Origin: Terrimesophilobacter mesophilus
Lineage (GTDB): Bacteria > Actinomycetota > Actinomycetes > Actinomycetales > Microbacteriaceae
Direction: 5' to 3'
NCBI RefSeq assembly: GCF_014200375.1
Contig: NZ_JACHBP010000001.1
Coordinates: 310,001-374,000, forward strand
DNA length: 64,000 bases
Under the pieces are notes generated by a model, which did not search any database, was not told the DNA's origin, and saw nothing but the letters and a program-made list of their open reading frames with translations. The position numbers were made by a program, and so were the translations under genes. Numbering within the stretch: the stretch's first letter is position 1; each line of letters begins with the position of its first letter. Positions 25,898 through 36,042 of the stretch are shown piece after piece.

Positions 25898-26714
25898 GAT
25901 CGGTGCCCTCCCCCGTCTCAGGACCGGATGCCGCCTCACGCGAGATCGTGAGCAATTGGCCGAGTTCCACTTTAGTGAGGTCGCGCAGCTCCCCCGCGGC
26001 AAGCGTCCCCAGATGAAGCGGACCGAACTGCCGGCGCACGAGGTCGATGACCGGATGCCCGACCGCTTCGAGCATCCGCCTCACGATCCGGTTGCGCCCG
26101 GAGTGCAGGGTGATCTCGATCATCGTCTCGCGCGCGCCGGCCTTTCCGACGATGCGGGCGCGATCCGCCGCGATCGGACCGTCCTCGAGGTCGACACCCC
26201 TGGTGAGTTTCGCGACCGTCTGCGGGGTGATGTGCCCCTCGGTCTTGGCGATGTAGGTCTTCATGACCCCGAACGATGGATGCGCGAGAACGTGCGCGAG
26301 TTCGCCGTCGTTCGTGAGGATCAGCAGCCCTGACGTCTGCGCGTCGAGCCTTCCCACGTTGAACAGGCGCTCGTCGTACTGCGACACGAAGCGCGCCAGG
26401 TCGGGTCGTCCACGGTCGTCACGCAGCGAGCTCACGATCCCGACCGGTTTGTTGAGCATGAGATATCGCCGGCTCGTGTCGAGCTGGATGGCGACCCCGT
26501 CGACTGACACGAGGTCGGATTCCCGGACCCTGCGGCCCAGCTCCGTGACGACGACGCCGTTCACCTCGACCCGTCCGGCCGAGATCAGGTTCTCGGACAC
26601 CCGGCGCGAGGCCACGCCCGCGGCGGCCATGAGTTTCTGCAGACGAACGCCGTCGGCAGAGTGGCCATCGGCAGAGTGCTCGTGGCCGGGCCGCTCGCGA
26701 TCAGGCGACTCCAT
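25887..26714 (-). CDS. rluB: 23S rRNA pseudouridine synthase RluB type
   Basis: 275 residues. An S4 RNA-binding domain (GVRLQKLMAAAGVASRRVSENLI) is followed by the RsuA/RluB catalytic domain with the aspartate in GRLDAQTSGLLILTNDG, and by SGRNRIVRRMLEAVGHPV. It isomerises a uridine in 23S rRNA helix 89 by analogy with RluB. A short histidine/acidic leader precedes S4. The ATG has GAAGG upstream and overlaps the end of scpB by 14 bp. Confidence 0.93.
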   Translation of the reverse strand: MESPDRERPGHEHSADGHSADGVRLQKLMAAAGVASRRVSENLISAGRVEVNGVVVTELGRRVRESDLVSVDGVAIQLDTSRRYLMLNKPVGIVSSLRDDRGRPDLARFVSQYDERLFNVGRLDAQTSGLLILTNDGELAHVLAHPSFGVMKTYIAKTEGHITPQTVAKLTRGVDLEDGPIAADRARIVGKAGARETMIEITLHSGRNRIVRRMLEAVGHPVIDLVRRQFGPLHLGTLAAGELRDLTKVELGQLLTISREAASGPETGEGTDRER

Positions 26715-27261
26715 CGAAACCTTCGGCCCCGTCATCCAGCAGTGGCGAGATGTGCGGCAGGTCATCGAGTGAGTTGATGCCCAGCTGTCCCAGCAGGATG
26801 TCGGTCGTCTCGTAGTGGATGGCGCCCGTTTCACTGTCGGTATACGCCTCTGTCACGAGTCCTCGCCCGACAAGCGTTCGCACGACGGAATCCACGTTCA
26901 CGGCGCGGATCGCCGCGATCTGTCCACGACTGATCGGCTGTTTGTACGCGATCACGGCGAGGGTCTCGAGCGCCGCCTGGGAGAGCCTGGTCGGGTTCTG
27001 GGTCAGTACGAAGTCTCGCACCACGTCGTCGAACTCCCCACGTACGTAGATGCGCCATCCGCCGCCCACTTCGCGCAGTTCGAATCCACGGCGCACACCG
27101 CCGTTCTCGGCCGCCCCATCGTAGTCGGCGACGAGGCGTTCGATCGACTGGCGCACAGCGGGGACGGGCGCTCCGAGCGCCGTCGCGAGCGACACGACGC
27201 TCTGCGGTTCGTCCGCGACCATGAAGATCGCCTCGAGGCGGCGCTCCAGCTCGGCCTCCAT
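26701..27261 (-). CDS. scpB: Segregation and condensation protein B
   Basis: 186 residues, two winged-helix modules: LERRLEAIFMVADEPQSVVSLATALG, then TRLSQAALETLAVIAYKQPISRGQIAAIRAVNVDSVVRTL and GRGLV. ScpB joins ScpA and the SMC ATPase in chromosome condensation. It starts 2 bp after the scpA stop, with GGGGGG-rich ribosome-binding sequence in the scpA end. SMC itself is not in the window. Confidence 0.96.
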   Translation of the reverse strand: MEAELERRLEAIFMVADEPQSVVSLATALGAPVPAVRQSIERLVADYDGAAENGGVRRGFELREVGGGWRIYVRGEFDDVVRDFVLTQNPTRLSQAALETLAVIAYKQPISRGQIAAIRAVNVDSVVRTLVGRGLVTEAYTDSETGAIHYETTDILLGQLGINSLDDLPHISPLLDDGAEGFDGVA

Positions 27262-27263
27262 CG

Positions 27264-28106
27264 TCAGTTCCCCCCGTAGTCCGAGCCGAGCGAGGACAGG
27301 CTCGCATCCGACCAGTGCGCTGCCGTCCACCGGATGCTCAGCTCTCCGAGCGGTTCCACCTGGTCGAACGCGATCGCGTCGGCGCGGTACAGCTCCAGCA
27401 CGGCGAGGAATCGCGCGATGACGACACCCTTGCGGTCGGCACCTGCGACGAGTTCGCGAAACGTGACGGGGCCGCCCTGGCGCAGAGCGGACACCACGAT
27501 GGCCGCCTGCTCCCGGATGCTGACGAGCGGCGCATGCAGATGGTCCAGGCCGACCGTGGGCAGTTCCCGCGGTGCGAGTGCGAGCGCTGCGAGTGCGGCG
27601 AAGTCCTCCGGAGTCAGGGTCCAGACCAGTTCGGGGGCGCGTGCCCGGTACTTCTCCTCCAGCCGTACCTGCCGGGAGTGCCGAACCGCTTCCGCGTCGA
27701 ATCCGCTGCTGAACCAGGCCGAGACCTCCTTGAACGCGCGGTACTGCAGCAACCGGGCGAACAACAGGTCCCTGGCTTCGAGAAGCGCGACGGACTCCGC
27801 ATCCACGAGCTCGCCCTGCGGGAGGAGACTCGCGACCTTGAGGTCGAGAAGCGTCGCCGCCACGACCACGAACTCGCTCGCCTGGTCGAGTTCCTCGGGT
27901 CCATTGAGGTTGCCGAGGTAGGAGATGAACTCGTCGGTGACGGCGCTCAACGCGACCTCGGTCACGTCGAGCTCGTGCTTTCCGATGAGGCTCAGCAGCA
28001 GGTCGAACGGGCCATTGAAATTGCCCAGCGAGACGGAGAACCCTGCCCCGGTGCCGACCGCAACGGTGCCGACCGCAGCGGTGTCGGGCAGGGCAGAGCT
28101 AGGCAA
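27264..28106 (-). CDS. scpA: Segregation and condensation protein A
   Basis: 280 residues. The kleisin N-terminal motif FNGPFDLLLSLIGKHELDVTEVALSAVTDEFISYL begins near residue 31, and the C-terminal winged helix (VTFRELVAGADRKGVVIARFLAVLELYR) binds SMC. The only in-frame start before the motif is a TTG that overlaps the parA end by 8 bp, so translation is probably coupled to parA. The first 20 residues contain a short duplicated AVGTVAVGTG. Confidence 0.95.
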   Translation of the reverse strand: MPSSALPDTAAVGTVAVGTGAGFSVSLGNFNGPFDLLLSLIGKHELDVTEVALSAVTDEFISYLGNLNGPEELDQASEFVVVAATLLDLKVASLLPQGELVDAESVALLEARDLLFARLLQYRAFKEVSAWFSSGFDAEAVRHSRQVRLEEKYRARAPELVWTLTPEDFAALAALALAPRELPTVGLDHLHAPLVSIREQAAIVVSALRQGGPVTFRELVAGADRKGVVIARFLAVLELYRADAIAFDQVEPLGELSIRWTAAHWSDASLSSLGSDYGGN

Positions 28107-28989
28107 TGGCGCCCCGCTGGATCAGTTCGCGGGCGAGTTGACGGTAGCTCTCCGCGGCAGGGTGCTCCGGGGCGAACTCGGTGATCGGCGCGGCTGCCAC
28201 GCTCGCATCCGGGAATTTCACGGTACGGGAGATCACCGTCTCGAACACCTTGTCGCCGAAGGTCTCCACCACACGTTCGAGCACTTCGCGCGAATGGAGT
28301 GTACGGGAGTCGTACATCGTCGCGAGGATGCCGTCGAGCTCGAGCGCCGGATTCAGGCGGTCGCGCACCTTGTCGATCGTCTCGACGAGCAGAGCCACGC
28401 CGCGCAGTGCGAAATACTCGCACTCGAGCGGGATGAGCACACCATGGCTCGCGGTGAGCGCATTCACGGTCAGGATGCCGAGCGACGGCTGGCAGTCGAT
28501 GAGGATCACGTCGTAGTCGTTGGCAACCTTGCGCAACACGCGCGCGAGAATCTGCTCGCGGGCCACCTCGTTGACGAGATGGACCTCAGCGGCGGACAGG
28601 TCGATGTTGGCAGGGATGACATCGAGGTTCTTCGTCTGCGTGTGCTGAATGGCTTCGAGCGGATCCTTGACCGTTCCCACGAGGAGGTCGTAGATGTTGG
28701 GCACATCATGGGTGACGACGGCGAGCCCGGCGGACAGGGCGCCCTGCGGGTCGAAATCCACGCAGAGCACGCGCCGGCCGTACTCCGCCAGCGCGGCCCC
28801 CAGGTTGATCGTCGTCGTGGTCTTGCCGACTCCGCCCTTCTGGTTGCACAGGGCGATGATCCGTGCGGGACCGTGCCCCTTCAATGCTTTCGGTTTGCGA
28901 AAGACGGTGATCGGCCGGCCGGTGACGCCCAGTACCGGGGACTCCAGACCGGGGAGCTCTGCGGCGGAGGAGTCCTTCTTCTTGGTCAC
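28099..28989 (-). CDS. parA: ParA-family ATPase
   Basis: 296 residues. The deviant Walker A motif KGGVGKTTT lies at residues 51-59, Walker A-prime at VDFDPQGALSAGL, and a switch region at IIDCQPSLGILTVNALTA-like positions. It heads the scpAB operon, the same position as M. tuberculosis Rv1708, and is distinct from the oriC-proximal parA-parB pair; no parB is here. It likely works in chromosome or cell-pole organisation. The GTG start comes 7 nt after a TAGACT box, so the mRNA is probably leaderless. A basic 40-residue N-terminal tail precedes the ATPase core. Confidence 0.9.
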   Translation of the reverse strand: MTKKKDSSAAELPGLESPVLGVTGRPITVFRKPKALKGHGPARIIALCNQKGGVGKTTTTINLGAALAEYGRRVLCVDFDPQGALSAGLAVVTHDVPNIYDLLVGTVKDPLEAIQHTQTKNLDVIPANIDLSAAEVHLVNEVAREQILARVLRKVANDYDVILIDCQPSLGILTVNALTASHGVLIPLECEYFALRGVALLVETIDKVRDRLNPALELDGILATMYDSRTLHSREVLERVVETFGDKVFETVISRTVKFPDASVAAAPITEFAPEHPAAESYRQLARELIQRGAIA

Positions 28990-28996
28990 GCAGGAA

Positions 28997-29002
28997 AGTC
29001 TA
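28997..29002 (-). promoter_or_regulatory. -10 box of the parA-scpA-scpB operon, leaderless type
   Basis: TAGACT with 7 nt to the parA GTG. It would drive the seven-gene operon down to der. Confidence 0.5.
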
Positions 29003-29034
29003 ACGGCCAGCCCGTGCGCGGTTCCTGAGGCGCG

Positions 29035-29991
29035 CTAACGGGCGCGGGGATGCGCCTGCGTGTACATGTCGCGCAGGGTGTCGGCCGTGACGAGGGTGTA
29101 GATCTGGGTCGTCGCGACGGAGGAGTGGCCGAGCAGTTCCTGGACGACCCGCACATCCGCGCCGCCCTCGAGAAGGTGCGTCGCGAACGAGTGCCGGAAG
29201 GTGTGCGGTGAGACGTCGACCCCGATCTTCGCCTGCTCTGCACGTGCCCGGATGATGAGCCAGGCGTTCTGCCGGGAGAGACGGCTGCCGCGAACCCCGA
29301 GGAAGAGCGCCGGCGTGGAAGCGCCCCGCGCCGACAGGAGCGGCCGGGACCGGACCAGATAGGCATCGAGCGCCGCCCGCGCAAAGCTGCCGAGCGGGAC
29401 GAGCCGCTGCTTGCCGCCCTTGCCGAACAGGCGGACGACATCCGCTGCCCCCTCGCCCGCGGAATTGATGATGTCGTCGACGTTGAGGTCGACGGCCTCG
29501 GAGATTCTCGCCCCCGTGGCGTAGAGCAGCTCGAGAAGAGCCTTGTCGCGCAGGGACTTCTCGTCGTCGCCGTCGGTCGTCGCCAGCAGCGCGGCCATCT
29601 GGTCGATCGAGATGGCCTTCGGCAGGCGCGAGGCGAGCTTCGGTGGGCGAGCATCTGCCGCGACATCCGCGGCGACGAGGCCTTCTTCGAGGAGGAACCG
29701 GTGGAAGCCCCGCACGGAGGACAGCATCCGGGCGGTGGAGGACGTCGCCAGCGACTCCTCTCCGCGGTCTCGCAACTCGTGCACGAACGCGGTCACGTCT
29801 GCCGCGGTGATCGCGTCGGGCGATGTCACTCCTGCACCGGCGAGGTGGTCGACGTAGGCGTCCAGGTCGCGGCGATACGCCTGGATGGTGTTGTGAGAGA
29901 GCCCGCGCTCGATCGTCACGTGACGCAGATAGCGTGATTGCGCAGTGTGAAGCGGCGATCCCGGCGCGGCAGGCGCCTCAGCGGCGTGCAT
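29035..29991 (-). CDS. xerD: Site-specific tyrosine recombinase XerD
   Basis: 318 residues. A SAM-like N-terminal core-binding domain (about 15-110) precedes the catalytic domain, with Arg162 (ATGARISEA), a lysine in GKGGKQRLVPL, His263 and Arg266 (HTFRHSFATHLL), His289 (LLGHSSVATTQ) and the nucleophile Tyr298. XerCD resolves chromosome dimers at dif. The gene overlaps the NUDIX gene upstream by 14 bp, the arrangement seen in many actinobacteria (Rv1700-Rv1701). It is not linked to phage genes here. Confidence 0.95.
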   Translation of the reverse strand: MHAAEAPAAPGSPLHTAQSRYLRHVTIERGLSHNTIQAYRRDLDAYVDHLAGAGVTSPDAITAADVTAFVHELRDRGEESLATSSTARMLSSVRGFHRFLLEEGLVAADVAADARPPKLASRLPKAISIDQMAALLATTDGDDEKSLRDKALLELLYATGARISEAVDLNVDDIINSAGEGAADVVRLFGKGGKQRLVPLGSFARAALDAYLVRSRPLLSARGASTPALFLGVRGSRLSRQNAWLIIRARAEQAKIGVDVSPHTFRHSFATHLLEGGADVRVVQELLGHSSVATTQIYTLVTADTLRDMYTQAHPRAR

Positions 29992-30568
29992 GAGCGTTCA
30001 GGACAGCATTGGCGAGGATGGCGTTGCGCACCCGGCCCTCGAGCACGGCGGCGAGCACGTCGTCAAAGGGTTCCCAGCGCAGCTCGAGCTCCGATTCTTC
30101 AGCATGCCGATCGAATGCGAGTGCCGCCGGGGTCAGCGACCGCGCCCGGAATACGGTGATGATCTCCGAGCTTCCGCCCGGCGAACTGAAGAACTGGCAG
30201 AGGGGCGACCAGTCCGCCGCCTCAAGATCCGCTTCCTCGGCGAGTTCACGCTGTGCCGCGGCGAGCGGCGCCTCACCCTCGACGTCCAGGAGACCGGCGG
30301 GAAGCTCCCAGTCCCGGTAACCGATCGGATGCCGGTACTGCTTGATCAGGAGGATGCGTCCCTCGCGGTCCTCGGCCAGGATCGCGACGGCTCCGGGGTG
30401 CTGCATGAACTCGCGCACGAGCTCGCCGTCGCCGAATCGGAACCGTTCGCGGACGACATCCCACACCGCCCCGTCGAACACCCGGTCGCTGCGCGTGACC
30501 TCGACCCGGAATCTCTCGTCGGAGAGAGGGTCAGAGGCCGAACTTTCTGACACTGGCCTGTCAGACAC
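29978..30568 (-). CDS. NUDIX hydrolase, ADP-ribose pyrophosphatase type
   Basis: 196 residues. The Nudix box is complete: [24 protein letters not shown], with the preceding [16 protein letters not shown] typical of ADP-ribose pyrophosphatases. It hydrolyses nucleoside diphosphate sugars. The start is taken as the GTG at 30568, overlapping the pyrG stop by 8 bp; a GTG at 30553 is the alternative. It sits between pyrG and xerD as in mycobacteria. Confidence 0.93.
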   Translation of the reverse strand: MSDRPVSESSASDPLSDERFRVEVTRSDRVFDGAVWDVVRERFRFGDGELVREFMQHPGAVAILAEDREGRILLIKQYRHPIGYRDWELPAGLLDVEGEAPLAAAQRELAEEADLEAADWSPLCQFFSSPGGSSEIITVFRARSLTPAALAFDRHAEESELELRWEPFDDVLAAVLEGRVRNAILANAVLNAHARR

Positions 30569-32252
30569 TGGCCGATTCCGGCTCCGCGACCTCGAACAGG
30601 CGGCTCGCCTTCTGCCGGTCGAGCGCGGCGCCCACGAGCCCGCGGAAGAGCGGATGCGCGCGGTTCGGGCGCGACCGGAGCTCCGGATGCGCCTGGGTCG
30701 CCACGTAGAACGGGTGCACGTCGCGGGGCAATTCGATGTACTCGACGAGGTTGCGGTCTGGCGACATGCCGGAGAAGACGAGGCCGGCATCCGAGAGCTG
30801 CTGGCGATAGGCGTTGTTGACCTCGTAACGGTGGCGGTGGCGTTCGGAGACGGACGCTTCGCCGTAGAGCTCTCGCACGATCGTCCCATCGGCGAGGTCG
30901 GCCGGGTAGAGGCCCAGCCGCATGGTGCCGCCGAGGTCGCCGTCGGCGATGATCTCCACCTGCTCCGCCATCGTCGCGATGACCGGGTAGACGGTGTCGG
31001 GGTCGAACTCCGAGGAGGATGCTCCCTCGAGGCCGACGACGTGGCGTGCGTACTCGATGACCATGCACTGCAGTCCGAGGCACAGGCCGAGCGCGGGGAT
31101 GCCGTTCTCCCGCGCGAACCTCAGTGCGCCGAGCTTGCCTTCGATCCCTCTCACACCGAAGCCGCCCGGGACGCAGATGCCGTCGAGATCAGAGAGGTGC
31201 CGTGCAGCACCCTCGGGGGTCTCGCAGTCGTCAGAGGCGATCCAGCGGATGTTGACCTTGGTCTGCTGGGCGAACCCGCCTGCGCGCAGCGCCTCGGTGA
31301 CCGAGAGGTACGCGTCCGGCAGGTCGATGTACTTGCCGACGAGGCCGATCGTGACCTCGAACTTCGGCTCGTGGACCGCCTGGAGCAGCTCGGCCCAGCC
31401 CGACCAGTCGACCTCGCCTGCTGCGAGTCCGAAGTGCTCGATGATGTAGGCGTCGAGTCCCTGTTCGTGCAGGGTGGCCGGGATGTCGTAGATGCTCGGG
31501 GCATCCGGGCAGTTGACGACCGCCTCCGGGTCCACGTCGCACATGAGGGCGATCTTGCGGTTCATGGACTCGGGGACGGGGCGATCGCTGCGCAGCACTA
31601 TCGCATCCGGCTGGATGCCGATCGAGCGCAGGGCGGCGACGGAGTGCTGGGTGGGTTTGGTCTTCTGCTCTCCCGCGGCGTTGAGGTAGGGCACGAGCGA
31701 GACGTGCACGAAGAAGCAGTTGGCGCGGCCGATCTCGTGGCGCACCTGACGGGCCGCCTCGAGGAACGGCTGGGACTCGATATCGCCGACGGTGCCGCCG
31801 ATCTCGGTGATGATGACGTCGGGGCGGGGCTCGTTGTGGGACTGCAGCCGCATCCGCCGCTTGATCTCGTCGGTGATGTGCGGGATGACCTGCACGGTGT
31901 CGCCGAGGTATTCGCCGCGACGCTCCTTGGCGATGACGTGGGAGTAGATCTGGCCGGTCGTGACGTTGGCGGCCTGACTGAGGTTGATGTCGAGGAATCG
32001 CTCGTAGTGGCCGATGTCGAGGTCGGTCTCCGCCCCGTCGTCGGTCACGAAGACCTCGCCGTGCTGGAACGGGTTCATGGTGCCCGGATCCACGTTCAGA
32101 TAGGGATCGAGCTTCTGCATGACGACGCGTAAGCCGCGTGCTGTCAGCAGGTTGCCGAGGCTGGCGGCCGTGAGCCCTTTACCCAGACTCGAGACAACAC
32201 CCCCGGTGACGAAAATGTGCTTTGTTGTCTCCGCAGAATGTTTGACCACCAC
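30561..32252 (-). CDS. pyrG: CTP synthase
   Basis: 563 residues. The N-terminal synthetase domain starts [23 protein letters not shown] and includes the [25 protein letters not shown] motif. The C-terminal glutaminase domain has [11 protein letters not shown], the nucleophile Cys in LGLCLGLQC and the AHPE dyad near the end. It makes CTP from UTP using glutamine. No ATG precedes the domain; the first of two tandem GTG codons lies 8 nt after TAGACT, which favours a leaderless start there. A much longer open frame upstream is not coding. Confidence 0.96.
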   Translation of the reverse strand: MVVKHSAETTKHIFVTGGVVSSLGKGLTAASLGNLLTARGLRVVMQKLDPYLNVDPGTMNPFQHGEVFVTDDGAETDLDIGHYERFLDINLSQAANVTTGQIYSHVIAKERRGEYLGDTVQVIPHITDEIKRRMRLQSHNEPRPDVIITEIGGTVGDIESQPFLEAARQVRHEIGRANCFFVHVSLVPYLNAAGEQKTKPTQHSVAALRSIGIQPDAIVLRSDRPVPESMNRKIALMCDVDPEAVVNCPDAPSIYDIPATLHEQGLDAYIIEHFGLAAGEVDWSGWAELLQAVHEPKFEVTIGLVGKYIDLPDAYLSVTEALRAGGFAQQTKVNIRWIASDDCETPEGAARHLSDLDGICVPGGFGVRGIEGKLGALRFARENGIPALGLCLGLQCMVIEYARHVVGLEGASSSEFDPDTVYPVIATMAEQVEIIADGDLGGTMRLGLYPADLADGTIVRELYGEASVSERHRHRYEVNNAYRQQLSDAGLVFSGMSPDRNLVEYIELPRDVHPFYVATQAHPELRSRPNRAHPLFRGLVGAALDRQKASRLFEVAEPESASV

Positions 32253-32260
32253 GGGATTGC

Positions 32261-32266
32261 AGTCTA
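32261..32266 (-). promoter_or_regulatory. -10 box of pyrG, leaderless type
   Basis: TAGACT with 8 nt to the GTG at 32252, in the 67-bp gap after recN. No Shine-Dalgarno before the start. Confidence 0.5.
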
Positions 32267-32319
32267 TCAGGGCGACGGCCCGCGCCGCCGAGCGCGACAG
32301 GCCGGGATCCGAGCGGTTT

Positions 32320-34032
32320 TCAGCCGGCCAGCTCCTGCGCCGCCTCCAACAGCTCGCGCGCGTGCGCCAGGCCGCTCTCCGAGTCGGCGAGGCCGGACAA
32401 CATGCGGGCCAGTTCCTCTGCGCGCTCGTCACCGTGCAGCTGCTGCACACTGCTCGCCGTGATCTCACCGTCTGTGCTCTTCACCACGCGCAGGTGATTC
32501 GTCGCGAAAGCGGCGACCTGCGGCAGGTGGGTCACGACGATCACCTGGGCTGACCGCGCCAGACGGGCGAGCCGCCTGCCGATCTCGATGGCCGACGCCC
32601 CGCCGACCCCGGCATCCACCTCGTCGAAGATGAAGGTCGGCACGGGGTCGCTCCCGGCGATGACGACCTCGATCGCGAGCATGACGCGCGAGAGCTCCCC
32701 ACCGGATGCGCCCCGGCCGAGCGGCCGCGGCTCTGCACCCTTGTGCGGCTGAAGCAGGATCGTGACCTGATCGTGCCCGGCAAGCGAATGGTCCGGCTGC
32801 ACGGCGACCTCGACGACGATCGCCGCATCCGCCATCGCCAGCGCCGAAAGCTCAGCCGTGACCTCGGACGCCAGCTTCTGCGCCGCCGCCGTCCGCAGCC
32901 CGGTGAGCCGATCGGCCAAAGCCAGGAGCGTCTCGCGGTCCCCCGCGACCTCGCCGCGCAGCCGCTCGATGCGGTCGGTATCGTTGTCGAGCTCCAAAAG
33001 TCGACTACTGCCCACATCGAGGAAGTCGATCGTCTCATCCAGGTTCGCATCGTGCTTGCGGGTGAGAGCGGTGAGGAGCGCCCGTCTCTCCTGGATCGCC
33101 TCAAGCTCGTTCGCACCGTCCGCGTCAAGCCCGCCTAGATAACTCGAAAGCTGGGCGGAGATCTCCGTCACGGCGAAAGAGGCACTCGCCAGCGCGTCCA
33201 CGATGGGAACCAGCGCCGGATCATGGCCCGCCATCCGTTCCATTTGGCGGCGTGCGGTATCGAGCAGCCCGAGAACATCGCTGCTGTCCTCCGTGGACTG
33301 CGCCGACACCAACTCGTGGGCACTCGCCGCGGCCTGCCGAAGCTCCTCGAGATTCCCCAGACGCTCGGCGCGCTCCGCGAGTTCGACATCCTCGCCCCGA
33401 AGCGGGTTGACAGCCTCGATCTCGGCGATGGCGACCCTGAGGTCCTCGGCCTCCCTCGAGCGGCGATCACCCTCCGCGACGAGAACATCGAGTTCCCCCT
33501 GCCCTGCCTGCCAGCGCCGGTAGGTCTCCTGGTAGTCGTCGAGGACACCAGCCAGTTCGTCGCCGGCGAACCTGTCGAGCGCGTCGCGCTGCGCGGTCGC
33601 GGACCGAAGCCGCACCTGGTCGGCCTGGCCGTGGACGACGACGAGCTCTCGTCCCAAATCGTTCAAGACACCGACAGGAGTCGACCGCCCTCCCACAACA
33701 GCCCTGCTGCGACCCTCTGCAGACACGGAACGACTGAGAAGGAGAGAGACGACACCGTCACCGGCGGCGTCCAACTCACCGCCGGCATCCACCACTCGCG
33801 TCGCGATGGACCCACGCTCGGGGATGAGCCAATGACCGTCGACGATGGCGGCCGCGCTGCCTCGCCGCAGAACCTGGGTGTCCGCCCGCTCACCCAGCAG
33901 CAGGCCGAGGGCGGTGACGACCATCGTCTTGCCGGCACCGGTCTCGCCGGTGAGCGCCGTGAATCCGGGGCCGAGAGGAAGACGCGCCTCACCGATGACC
34001 CCGAGATCCCGGATGGAGAGCTCTTCGATCAC
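32320..34032 (-). CDS. recN: DNA repair protein RecN
   Basis: 570 residues of an SMC-like ATPase. Walker A is GETGAGKTM near the N-terminus. Two helical coiled-coil arms with many Glu and Arg residues occupy the middle. The signature [18 protein letters not shown], Walker [15 protein letters not shown] and [11 protein letters not shown] follow. RecN acts in double-strand break repair. The GTG start overlaps the NAD kinase stop by GTGA. In mycobacteria a SteB/MctB-like gene separates recN and pyrG; here it is missing. Confidence 0.96.
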   Translation of the reverse strand: MIEELSIRDLGVIGEARLPLGPGFTALTGETGAGKTMVVTALGLLLGERADTQVLRRGSAAAIVDGHWLIPERGSIATRVVDAGGELDAAGDGVVSLLLSRSVSAEGRSRAVVGGRSTPVGVLNDLGRELVVVHGQADQVRLRSATAQRDALDRFAGDELAGVLDDYQETYRRWQAGQGELDVLVAEGDRRSREAEDLRVAIAEIEAVNPLRGEDVELAERAERLGNLEELRQAAASAHELVSAQSTEDSSDVLGLLDTARRQMERMAGHDPALVPIVDALASASFAVTEISAQLSSYLGGLDADGANELEAIQERRALLTALTRKHDANLDETIDFLDVGSSRLLELDNDTDRIERLRGEVAGDRETLLALADRLTGLRTAAAQKLASEVTAELSALAMADAAIVVEVAVQPDHSLAGHDQVTILLQPHKGAEPRPLGRGASGGELSRVMLAIEVVIAGSDPVPTFIFDEVDAGVGGASAIEIGRRLARLARSAQVIVVTHLPQVAAFATNHLRVVKSTDGEITASSVQQLHGDERAEELARMLSGLADSESGLAHARELLEAAQELAG

Positions 34033-34949
34033 GAAGTCCGGCCCTCTCCGTCGGCCGGGCCGCGCCATCCGGTCACCGGAAGATTGAACTTCTTCACGAG
34101 TCGGTTGGTGAACGGTTCACTGTGCAGTCGGGCGAGGCGCACCGGCGTTCCGGACCTCCGCACGATCACCCTCGCGCCTCGCGGCAGATCCCACGTGCGC
34201 CTGCCGTCGCACCACAGCACGCCGGTGCCCTGCGTGCGATCGAGGACCTCGACGGCGAAGACCGAGTCAGGTCCGACGACGAGCGGCCGCGCGAAGAGAG
34301 CGTGTGCGCTCAGGGGAACCAGGAGCATCGCGTCGAGGGCGGGCCAGACGATGGGGCCGCCAGCTGAGAACGAATATGCGGTCGACCCCGTGGGTGTCGA
34401 CATCACCACCCCGTCGCAACCGAAGCTCGAGAGCGGCCTGCCGTCGACCTCGATGATGACCTCGAGCATCCGCTCGCGGCTCGCCTTCTCGACCGTCGCC
34501 TCGTTGAGCGCCCAGGTCTCGTAGACCACCTCGGTGTCGACCTTGACGCGCACCGCGAGCGTCATCCGCTCCTCGATCTCGTATTCGCGGTCGAGGGCCC
34601 TGCGCACGCTCTCGTCCAGGCTCTCCTTCTCGGCCTCGGCGAGGAATCCGACGTGCCCGAGATTGATGCCGAGAAGCGGTGCGGGCGAATCCCGGGTGAT
34701 CTCGGCAGCGCGAAGAATGGTCCCGTCTCCGCCGAGAACGATCGCGAGTTCGAGTTCGTCCATCGCGACACCCTCGCCCAGGATCTCGACGGGAAGGCCC
34801 GGATCATGTGCGAGAACATCCGCCCGATCGGCTTCGGGCAGCACCGGCGTGACTCCCCCGTCGATCAGTCGTCTGCACACCTCGACGGCCGCAATGAGCG
34901 TCTCGGTGCGTCCGGTGTGCGACACGACGAGAATGTGTCGAGCTGTCAC
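34029..34949 (-). CDS. nadK: NAD kinase
   Basis: 306 residues. The GGDGT motif (AIVLGGDGTILRAAEI) and the NLGHVGFLAEAE loop are both present, together with NEATVEKASRERMLEVIIEVDG and GVVMSTPTGSTAYSFSAGGPIVWP. It makes NADP from NAD. The GTG start has a textbook AAGGAGG 5 nt upstream. It overlaps recN and lies 65 bp after tlyA. Confidence 0.96.
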   Translation of the reverse strand: MTARHILVVSHTGRTETLIAAVEVCRRLIDGGVTPVLPEADRADVLAHDPGLPVEILGEGVAMDELELAIVLGGDGTILRAAEITRDSPAPLLGINLGHVGFLAEAEKESLDESVRRALDREYEIEERMTLAVRVKVDTEVVYETWALNEATVEKASRERMLEVIIEVDGRPLSSFGCDGVVMSTPTGSTAYSFSAGGPIVWPALDAMLLVPLSAHALFARPLVVGPDSVFAVEVLDRTQGTGVLWCDGRRTWDLPRGARVIVRRSGTPVRLARLHSEPFTNRLVKKFNLPVTGWRGPADGEGRTS

Positions 34950-35014
34950 CTGAGCCTCCTTGACGCTCGATCGGGAACTGCCGGATGTCGAACTGGTCCG
35001 TTCGCCGCAGGTCC

Positions 35015-35842
35015 TCACGCCTTCGCCAGCGCGGAGACCTGTCCAGTCCATTCTGTCGGATTGCTGCCGCGCCCGGTGGAGAACCAGGCGAGGTATTCGT
35101 GATTTCCCGCGGATCCGGCGATCGGGGAGGAGATGAGGCCGGCCGTGCCGAGCCCGAGATCCCACGCCGCCCAGAGCACACCGGATATCGCATCCTCGCG
35201 CAGTCCTGCATCGCGCACGATTCCCTCTTTCACGCCGCCGCGCCCGACCTCGAACTGCGGCTTGATGAGCACGACGACGTCCGCATCCTTCTCCACCGAC
35301 TGAACGATGGCCGGCAGCACGAGTCCGAGCGGGATGAAGGAGAGGTCGGCGACGACGAGGTCGGGAACCGGCACACCGGGGGTCGCCGAGCTGAGGGTCT
35401 CCCGCGTGAGGTAGCGCGCGTTCATCCCCTCAATGACGACAACGCGTTCGTCGGCCCGCACCGCTGCGGCGAGTTGCTCGTGGCCCACGTCGAGGGCGAT
35501 GACGGAGAGCGCGCCGCGCTCGAGCAGAACCTGGGTGAATCCGCCGGTGGACGCCCCGACATCAAGAACCGTGCGGCCGGCGACGTCGACCGCAAATGCG
35601 TCCAGCGCGGCATTGAGCTTGTGGGCGGCGCGACTCACGTAGTGGTCAGTGGCAGCGACGGCGAGCTCCTGCTCGGCCCGCACTCGCAATGAAGGTTTGA
35701 GAGCCGGCCTGCCGTCGACCGTGACAAGGCCATCGCCGATCAAATGGGCGGCGTTCGTTCGGGAGCGGGCGAGACCGCGGGCTGCGAGGGCGGCATCCAG
35801 GCGCTCGGCCACGACCGGTGGGGCGGGCTCCGGATCAGTCAC
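35015..35842 (-). CDS. tlyA: TlyA-type rRNA (cytidine-2'-O)-methyltransferase
   Basis: 275 residues. An N-terminal S4 domain (RLDAALAARGLARSRTNAAHLIGDGLV) is followed by an FtsJ-type methyltransferase domain: DHYVSRAAHKLNAAL, the SAM motif TVLDVGASTGGFTQVLLERGA and DLVVADLSFIPL. Mycobacterial TlyA methylates 16S C1409 and 23S C1920, which gives capreomycin sensitivity. The start is the GTG 8 bp before the end of the preceding small gene. Confidence 0.94.
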   Translation of the reverse strand: MTDPEPAPPVVAERLDAALAARGLARSRTNAAHLIGDGLVTVDGRPALKPSLRVRAEQELAVAATDHYVSRAAHKLNAALDAFAVDVAGRTVLDVGASTGGFTQVLLERGALSVIALDVGHEQLAAAVRADERVVVIEGMNARYLTRETLSSATPGVPVPDLVVADLSFIPLGLVLPAIVQSVEKDADVVVLIKPQFEVGRGGVKEGIVRDAGLREDAISGVLWAAWDLGLGTAGLISSPIAGSAGNHEYLAWFSTGRGSNPTEWTGQVSALAKA

Positions 35843-36020
35843 GCGATGCCGGGGCGTCGGCGCCCTCGAGTGCCCTGCGCAACTCGTCATAGACCAGCAC
35901 GAACGCCGCGGCTCGCTCCTGAAGCGGCTGATCCTCGATCAGGCGCAGGCGGGACAGCAGCGCGTCGGTGCTGTCCGTATCGTCGACGTCTGCCGCGTCG
36001 CCGCCTGCCGCATCATTCAT
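35835..36020 (-). CDS. Conserved small acidic protein upstream of tlyA
   Basis: 61 residues, acidic N-terminus (NDAAGGDAADVDDTDSTD) followed by a helical stretch SRLRLIEDQPLQERAAAFVLVYDELRRALEGA. Its stop overlaps tlyA. A small protein occupies the same slot in mycobacteria (Rv1693), so position and helix suggest a true gene of unknown function. The longer open frame to 36143 lacks a better start. Confidence 0.7.
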   Translation of the reverse strand: MNDAAGGDAADVDDTDSTDALLSRLRLIEDQPLQERAAAFVLVYDELRRALEGADAPASRD

Positions 36021-36042
36021 CCGACCAGCGTACCGCGACCGA

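Noticed and set aside
32253..32468. 72-residue extension of pyrG into recN
   Set aside because: Arg/Ser/Ala-rich shadow of recN with no CTP synthase homology; the GTG after TAGACT fits better.
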